A stretch of DNA of 11,234 bases from Gammaproteobacteria bacterium (lineage in GTDB: Bacteria; Pseudomonadota; Gammaproteobacteria; Xanthomonadales; Xanthomonadaceae): positions 1 to 11,234 of the forward strand of contig JAUIJO010000091.1 in the NCBI GenBank assembly GCA_030431185.1, in the 5' to 3' direction. Of the stretch, positions 7,598-11,234 are shown in pieces (within the stretch, counting starts at the first letter, position 1; each line of letters opens with the position of its first letter). The translations under genes were made by a program, and so were the position numbers. A model generated the notes under the pieces. That model was not told the DNA's origin. It did not search any database and was given only the letters and a program-made list of their open reading frames with translations.

Positions 7598-8248
7598 TCA
7601 GTCGGCGCCGACGCCGGCGAGCGACTGCGCGTCCATCTCGGCCAGCAACTCCTGCACCTGCTCCCAGCGACGCGCGCGCTTGGATTCGCTTTCGTCCACG
7701 GCCTCGACCAGCAGTTTCACCTGGTCGGCCAGCAGTTCGCCGGCGTCGCAGTCGGGCACCTGGCCCCCGACCCTCTCGCCGTCCAGGACCACCAGCCATT
7801 GCTCGTCGTCCGTGTACGGGGCGCTGCGGTCGGCGGGCAGCGAGGCCAGCAGGCGCTTCCAGCTGCCGACGATGCGCTCGGCCACCTGGGCGGGCAGGGG
7901 CACTTCTTCGATGGCGGGCACCTGGTCGACGCGCAACTGGCGCTGCACGCCGTTCCCGGTACCGCTCCAGTCCATGACGCGATCATCGGCCTCGGCGAAG
8001 CGCAGGCGCCAACCTCCGGGACCCTCGATCAGCATCACCGCGCTTTCGGTACCGCGCGCAGGCAGCCGCGTGATCATCAGACGGGGGGTTTCACCGCCCG
8101 CCAGCAGTCCCTCCACCGCCGTCCCGTAGTTCTCGGTGGCCGGCGGCCAGCCATGGCCGAACGTCGCGCCACAGCTGTCGGCCGCCCGCGCGGCCGGGAG
8201 CGCGGCCAGTCCGGCGACCAGCGCGAACGCCGCCACCCGGCATCGCAT
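7598..8248 (-). CDS. exported protein of unknown function in the pyruvate dehydrogenase operon
   Basis: I do not recognise this family. The ATG at 8248 overlaps the aceF stop by one base (TGATG), implying translational coupling, and gives 216 residues. Residues 1-22 are a good signal peptide (basic MRCR, then a hydrophobic Ala/Leu/Val core, ending ARA before AD), so the mature protein should be periplasmic. The mature part has two cysteines, C26 and C167, which could form one disulfide; C26 is not in a lipobox. The middle looks beta-rich (RLMITRL, AVMLIEGPGGWRLRF, WLVVLDGERVGG). Residues about 168-210 look helical, with a charged stretch around 186-208. No catalytic motif is apparent. The frame stays open to 8392, but that extension lies inside aceF and would bury the signal peptide. 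A periplasmic partner of the MscS channel encoded 4 bp downstream is possible but unproven. Confidence 0.85.
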   Translation of the reverse strand: MRCRVAAFALVAGLAALPAARAADSCGATFGHGWPPATENYGTAVEGLLAGGETPRLMITRLPARGTESAVMLIEGPGGWRLRFAEADDRVMDWSGTGNGVQRQLRVDQVPAIEEVPLPAQVAERIVGSWKRLLASLPADRSAPYTDDEQWLVVLDGERVGGQVPDCDAGELLADQVKLLVEAVDESESKRARRWEQVQELLAEMDAQSLAGVGAD

Positions 8249-9618
8249 CACAGCAGCCCCCGGCGCATGTCGCCGAGCAGGGTGGACAGATAGGCCGCGA
8301 AACGGGCCGCGGAGGCGCCGTCGATGACGCGGTGGTCGTAGCTCAGCGACAACGGCAGGACCAGGCGCGGCTGGAAGGCCTTGCCGTCCCATACCGGCTT
8401 CATCGAGGACTTCGACACCCCGAGGATCGCGACTTCCGGTGCGTTGACGATCGGCGTGAACGAGGTGCCGCCGATGCCGCCCAGCGAACTGATCGAGAAC
8501 CAGCCACCGCTCATGTCGGCGGGTCCGAGCTTGCCGTCGCGGGCCTTGCCGGCCAGCTCGCCCATCTCGCGGGCGATCTGGTTGACGCCCTTCTTGTCGC
8601 AGTCGCGGACCACCGGCACGACCAGCCCGTTGGGCGTGTCGGCCGCGAATCCCACGTGGTAGTACTTCTTCAGCACGAGGTTCTCGCCGCTGGCGTCGAG
8701 CGAGGCGTTGAACTCGGGGAATTTCTGCAGCGCGGCGACCGAAGCCTTCATCAGGAAGGCCAGCATGGTCAGCTTGATGCCGTTCTTCGCCTTCTCGTTT
8801 TCCTTGTTGAGGGTGACGCGCAGCGCCTCCAGGTCGGTGATGTCGGCGTCTTCGTGCTGGGTGACGTGCGGGATCATCGCCCAGTTGCGGGCGAGGTTCG
8901 CGCCCGACAGCTTCTTGATCCGCGACAGCGGCTGGGTTTCGGTCTCGCCGAACTTGCTGAAGTCGACCTTCGGCCAGGGCAGCAGGTTGAGTCCGCCTCC
9001 CGCGCCGGCCGGCGCGCCCATCGGCGCGGAGCCGGACATCACGCCCTTGACGAACTTCTGCACGTCCTCGCGGCTGATGCGTCCGCCCCGCTCGCTGCCC
9101 GCCACTTTCGACAGGTCGGCCCCCAGCTCGCGCGCGAACAGGCGCACGGCCGGGCTCGCGTAGGGCACCTTGTCCGGCAGCAGTTCATCGGCGGTGAAGG
9201 CCACGGGGGGCGACTTCGGCTCGCCCGAGGCGGCCGGCGCGGGTGCGGGCGCGGACTCGGGATGGGTGGCGGGCTTCTCGCCCTCTTCCGGCCTGGACGC
9301 TGCCTTCGGCTGTGCGGCGGCGTCGGGTGCAGCCGCCGCCGGCGCTTCGGACTTCGCCGATCCGGCATCGGCCCCATCGCTGGGCTCGATCAGGGCGACC
9401 ACGCTGCCCTCGGCCAGTTCGTCGCCCAGCTTGACCTTCAGCTCGCGCACCACGCCGGCGAAGGGCGCCGGGACTTCCATGGTCGCCTTGTCCGATTCCA
9501 GCGTGACCAGGCCCTGGTCCTGGCTGACGGTATCGCCGACCGCCACCAGCAATTCAATCACCGGCACGCCGTCGTAGTCGCCAATGTCCGGGACGCGTGC
9601 TTCCTTCAAGTCAGCCAT
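8248..9618 (-). CDS. aceF: pyruvate dehydrogenase complex E2, dihydrolipoamide acetyltransferase
   Basis: E2 is the core of the pyruvate dehydrogenase complex: it takes the acetyl group from E1 on a swinging lipoyl arm and transfers it to CoA. The 456-residue protein has one lipoyl domain (1-80, lipoyl lysine K44 in ESDKATMEVP), an Ala/Pro/Glu linker (80-140), a peripheral subunit-binding domain (about 150-190, YASPAVRLFAREL and GRISREDV), a second linker (195-215), and the catalytic domain with the active-site HxxxD pair H429 and D433 in DHRVIDGA. E. coli E2 has three lipoyl domains; single-domain forms occur in other groups. The start at 9618 has only a weak purine-rich leader. It heads the operon, with a candidate promoter about 36 bp upstream. 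The PDC rather than oxoglutarate type is inferred from the linkers and the E3 partner; aceE is not next to it. Confidence 0.95.
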   Translation of the reverse strand: MADLKEARVPDIGDYDGVPVIELLVAVGDTVSQDQGLVTLESDKATMEVPAPFAGVVRELKVKLGDELAEGSVVALIEPSDGADAGSAKSEAPAAAAPDAAAQPKAASRPEEGEKPATHPESAPAPAPAASGEPKSPPVAFTADELLPDKVPYASPAVRLFARELGADLSKVAGSERGGRISREDVQKFVKGVMSGSAPMGAPAGAGGGLNLLPWPKVDFSKFGETETQPLSRIKKLSGANLARNWAMIPHVTQHEDADITDLEALRVTLNKENEKAKNGIKLTMLAFLMKASVAALQKFPEFNASLDASGENLVLKKYYHVGFAADTPNGLVVPVVRDCDKKGVNQIAREMGELAGKARDGKLGPADMSGGWFSISSLGGIGGTSFTPIVNAPEVAILGVSKSSMKPVWDGKAFQPRLVLPLSLSYDHRVIDGASAARFAAYLSTLLGDMRRGLL

Positions 9619-9653
9619 GTTCGGGCTCGCCGTAACCGTATGGGGAATTGCCT

Positions 9654-9682
9654 ATTGTGGCGGCACCGGGCCGATGCGCCAA
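9654..9682 (-). promoter_or_regulatory. candidate sigma70 promoter of the aceF operon
   Basis: On the minus strand TTGGCG (complement of 9677-9682) and CACAAT (complement of 9654-9659) are 17 bp apart, each matching 4 of 6 consensus bases. The predicted start near 9647 leaves a leader of about 29 nt before aceF. Moderate match in a GC-rich region; a different promoter is possible. Confidence 0.4.
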
Positions 9683-9936
9683 CCGCGACGTAGGTATCAG
9701 CGGAAACCATTGGCACGCGCAGGCCACGCCCGCGACGCCAGGAACGCGTCCTGCCACCGCCGGCCGGCCGCTCCGCACACGTGGCTTCGACCTCCCTGAA
9801 CCCCTGCTTGCGCCATCGGGCGTCGAGGTAAGGCCCGTTCATGTGGGCGTGGATATGGTGCGCCTGCCTGGCGTGGCACCTCCCCCAACGCGCCGGGTTC
9901 CAGACATGAAAACCAAGAGCCGCAAGAGCTCTACAC
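9683..9936. other. divergent intergenic region between aceF and the OmpW-family gene
   Basis: No convincing gene is seen. The open frames crossing it are Arg-rich, lack a ribosome binding site and run into the neighbouring genes. A short dyad, CAGGA and TCCTG 5 bp apart, lies at 9739-9753. I found no plus-strand promoter with both boxes at good spacing for the OmpW-family gene; the nearest -10-like match is TATGGT at 9854-9859, without a partner -35. Confidence 0.5.
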
Positions 9937-9941
9937 AGGAG
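9937..9941 (+). promoter_or_regulatory. ribosome binding site AGGAG that sets the OmpW-family start
   Basis: AGGAG lies 6 nt before the ATG at 9948. An in-frame ATG at 9906 has no such box and would put 14 basic/polar residues before the signal peptide, so 9948 is the start. Confidence 0.8.
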
Positions 9942-9947
9942 TTGACG

Positions 9948-10595
9948 ATGCGATTGCACACCCTTTCCCTCGCCCTGCTGGCCGGCCTCGCCGTGGCCCC
10001 CACCGCATTCGCCCAGGACGCTTTCACCACCGGTACCTCAACCGGGAAGCGTTTCGCCGTTGTCGGCGGCATCGCCCTGGCCGAGCCCACCGAGAACACC
10101 TGGATCGGCGACAGCCAGCGCCTGGAGATGGACGGCAGCGATGCCGCCACCCTGAGCGCCAGCTGGTACCTCAACGACCACATCGCCGTCGAGGCCTGGG
10201 GCGCGGCCAGCACGTTCGGCCACCGCGTCAACGGCGCCAACGGCAAGGTCGGCAGCGTCGATTCGCAGCCCTACGCGCTGAGCGGCCAGTACCATTTCCG
10301 GCCGGCCGACAGCCTGGTGCGCCCGTTCGTGGGCCTGGGCTACTACGAGCAGAACTTCAGCGACGAGTCGGTCGAAGCGAGCGGCAGCCTCGCGGGCCAG
10401 CGCCTGGGCGTGGAAACCTCGAAGGGCGCCATGGCCACCGCCGGCGTCGACGTCAAGCTCTCGCCGAGCTGGTTCGCCCGCGCCGACGTGCGCTACCTCA
10501 ACGGCGACTCCGACCTCTACCTGGACGGCCAGACGGTTGCCGAGGCCAAGGTCAACCCGGTGATCCTCGGCGTGGGCCTGGGCGCCCGCTTCTGA
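9948..10595 (+). CDS. OmpW-family outer-membrane beta-barrel protein
   Basis: OmpW proteins are eight-stranded outer-membrane barrels with a hydrophobic channel, linked in other bacteria to passage of small hydrophobic molecules and to stress. The 215-residue precursor (E. coli OmpW is 212) has a signal peptide at 1-22 ending AFA before QD. The mature part has alternating polar/hydrophobic strands; ISASWYLND-like and FGHRV segments, then GQYHF and VRPFVGLGYYEQNF, align with the FRHKI, AQWYF and FRPYVGAGINYTTF segments of E. coli OmpW. It ends GVGLGARF with the terminal Phe expected as the barrel assembly signal. It is a single-gene unit on the plus strand, divergent from aceF and convergent with the transporter gene. 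Ligand unknown. An OmpA-like barrel is the main alternative, but the conserved segments favour OmpW. Confidence 0.85.
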   Translation: MRLHTLSLALLAGLAVAPTAFAQDAFTTGTSTGKRFAVVGGIALAEPTENTWIGDSQRLEMDGSDAATLSASWYLNDHIAVEAWGAASTFGHRVNGANGKVGSVDSQPYALSGQYHFRPADSLVRPFVGLGYYEQNFSDESVEASGSLAGQRLGVETSKGAMATAGVDVKLSPSWFARADVRYLNGDSDLYLDGQTVAEAKVNPVILGVGLGARF

Positions 10596-10611
10596 TCGCA
10601 CCGACCTGATC

Positions 10612-10636
10612 CGCACCCGCCACGCATGGCGGTGCG
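10612..10636 (+). terminator. first hairpin after the OmpW-family gene
   Basis: A 10-bp stem with one bulged C (CGCAC, C, CGCCA pairing with TGGCG, GTGCG) closes a CGCA loop, 16 bp after the stop codon. It lacks a U-tract. It may contribute to termination together with the next hairpin. Confidence 0.45.
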
Positions 10637-10638
10637 AC

Positions 10639-10660
10639 GCGCCCCGCCCCGGCGGGGCGC
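10639..10660. terminator. second hairpin between the convergent genes, possible bidirectional terminator
   Basis: GCGCCCCGCC and GGCGGGGCGC form a perfect 10-bp inverted repeat with 2 bases between. It lies in the 95-bp gap between two convergent genes, so it could serve both. There is no clear T-run on either side, so efficiency as an intrinsic terminator is doubtful. Confidence 0.5.
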
Positions 10661-10690
10661 CGTCGTGTCCGGCCGCCCGACGGGACCGGC

Positions 10691-11234
10691 TCAGGGATGT
10701 CCGGCCTCGGCGTGCAGGCGCTCGCGGCGGAACAGGTACAGGCCGCTGGCGACGATGATCGCCGCGCCGACCCAGGTGATCGCGTCGGGCAGCACGCCCC
10801 ACAAGCCCAGGTCGAGCAGCACGCCCCACACCAGCGCGGTGTATTCCAGCGGTGCGATCGCCGAGGCCTCGCCGATGCGGAACGCCTCGGTGATCGCGTA
10901 CTGTCCCAGGGCACCGGCGATACCGACGCCGAGGATCGTCCACGCGTGCTCGAGGCGAACCGGCTGCCAGTCCGGCCAGGCCAGCAGGCCGGCGCCCAAG
11001 GCGATCATCACCAGCAACCAGACCATGATCGACTGCACGCTGTCGGTGCGCGTGAGGATCCGCACGGTGATCGCGCTGAGCGCGTAGCCCAGCGCCGCAG
11101 CGAGCACGGCGAGCGCGGCCAGGCTGACGAAGCCCTCGCCGCGCGGGCGCAGCAGCACCAGCACCCCCAGCAGCCCGATCGCGATGGCCGTCCAGCGCCG
11201 GGGACCGACGCGCTCGCCGAGCAGCGGAACCGAC
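10691..11234 (-). CDS. EamA/DMT-family membrane transporter (partial, N-terminus cut by window edge)
   Basis: EamA proteins of the drug/metabolite transporter superfamily are ten-helix inner-membrane carriers, usually about 290 residues, built from two repeats. The open frame covers 180 residues to the stop at 10691 and continues past the right edge, so roughly 110 N-terminal residues are missing. It begins with the end of the first repeat, including the conserved GERVGPRRW followed by a hydrophobic helix and LLRPRG, then shows the second repeat of five hydrophobic segments with the typical ITEAFRIGEASAIAPLEY and a final helix before the charged C-terminus RRERLHAEAG. A GTG at 11164 is not the start, because the frame upstream of it is clearly homologous. 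The substrate cannot be told; members export amino acids, nucleosides or other metabolites. It is convergent with the OmpW-family gene. Confidence 0.9.
   Translation of the reverse strand, partial: SVPLLGERVGPRRWTAIAIGLLGVLVLLRPRGEGFVSLAALAVLAAALGYALSAITVRILTRTDSVQSIMVWLLVMIALGAGLLAWPDWQPVRLEHAWTILGVGIAGALGQYAITEAFRIGEASAIAPLEYTALVWGVLLDLGLWGVLPDAITWVGAAIIVASGLYLFRRERLHAEAGHP

Noticed and set aside
4534..7977. A 1147-codon open frame on the plus strand, antisense to lpdA, the MscS gene and the exported-protein gene
   Set aside because: It spans three well-supported genes and their boundaries, is Arg/His/Asp/Gly-rich with no recognisable domain, and starts inside the lpdA terminator. Long antisense frames are expected in very GC-rich coding DNA.
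9606..9959. A 117-codon minus-strand frame across the aceF-OmpW intergenic region
   Set aside because: It overlaps the starts of both flanking genes, is Arg/His/Trp-rich and has no convincing domain or ribosome binding site.

Overview
The window is a GC-rich stretch of a gammaproteobacterial chromosome. The protein sequences and the gene order point to the Xanthomonadaceae (Lysobacter, Luteimonas or Stenotrophomonas-like); that placement is my inference from sequence character, not from a search. Almost everything is housekeeping energy metabolism. I see no CRISPR array, insertion sequence, phage gene, tRNA or rRNA.

Positions 1-4071, minus strand: the upstream half of the F1Fo ATP synthase operon, transcribed right to left as atpI-atpB-atpE-atpF-atpH-atpA. 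atpA runs off the left edge, and atpG, atpD and atpC should follow outside the window. A sigma70-type promoter at 4103-4131 fits as the operon promoter and argues for a short AtpI. Two GC-rich hairpins separate atpE from atpF, and atpE has a G-poor leader with a clear ribosome binding site. Both fit the need to make about ten c subunits per complex.

Positions 4072-4593: a gene-poor boundary. It holds the ATP operon promoter, an AT-rich island with a Fur-like sequence, a 15-bp dyad, and the paired hairpins that end the neighbouring operon.

Positions 4594-9618, minus strand: a compact four-gene operon, aceF (E2) - secreted protein of unknown function - MscS-type channel - lpdA (E3 with a fused lipoyl domain). 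E2 and E3 belong to the pyruvate dehydrogenase complex. The E1 gene (aceE) is not adjacent. The lipoyl domains of E2 and E3 are strikingly alike. The two non-enzymatic genes between E2 and E3 are the least explained part of the window.

Positions 9619-9947: a divergent intergenic region with a candidate aceF promoter. Positions 9948-10595, plus strand: an OmpW-family outer-membrane beta-barrel protein. Positions 10596-10690 hold two hairpins between convergent genes. Positions 10691-11234, minus strand: the C-terminal part of an EamA/DMT-family transporter, cut by the right edge.

No clearly new biological system is present. The points most worth following are the unknown secreted protein plus MscS channel inside the pyruvate dehydrogenase operon, the structured atpE-atpF spacer, and the near-duplicate lipoyl domains.
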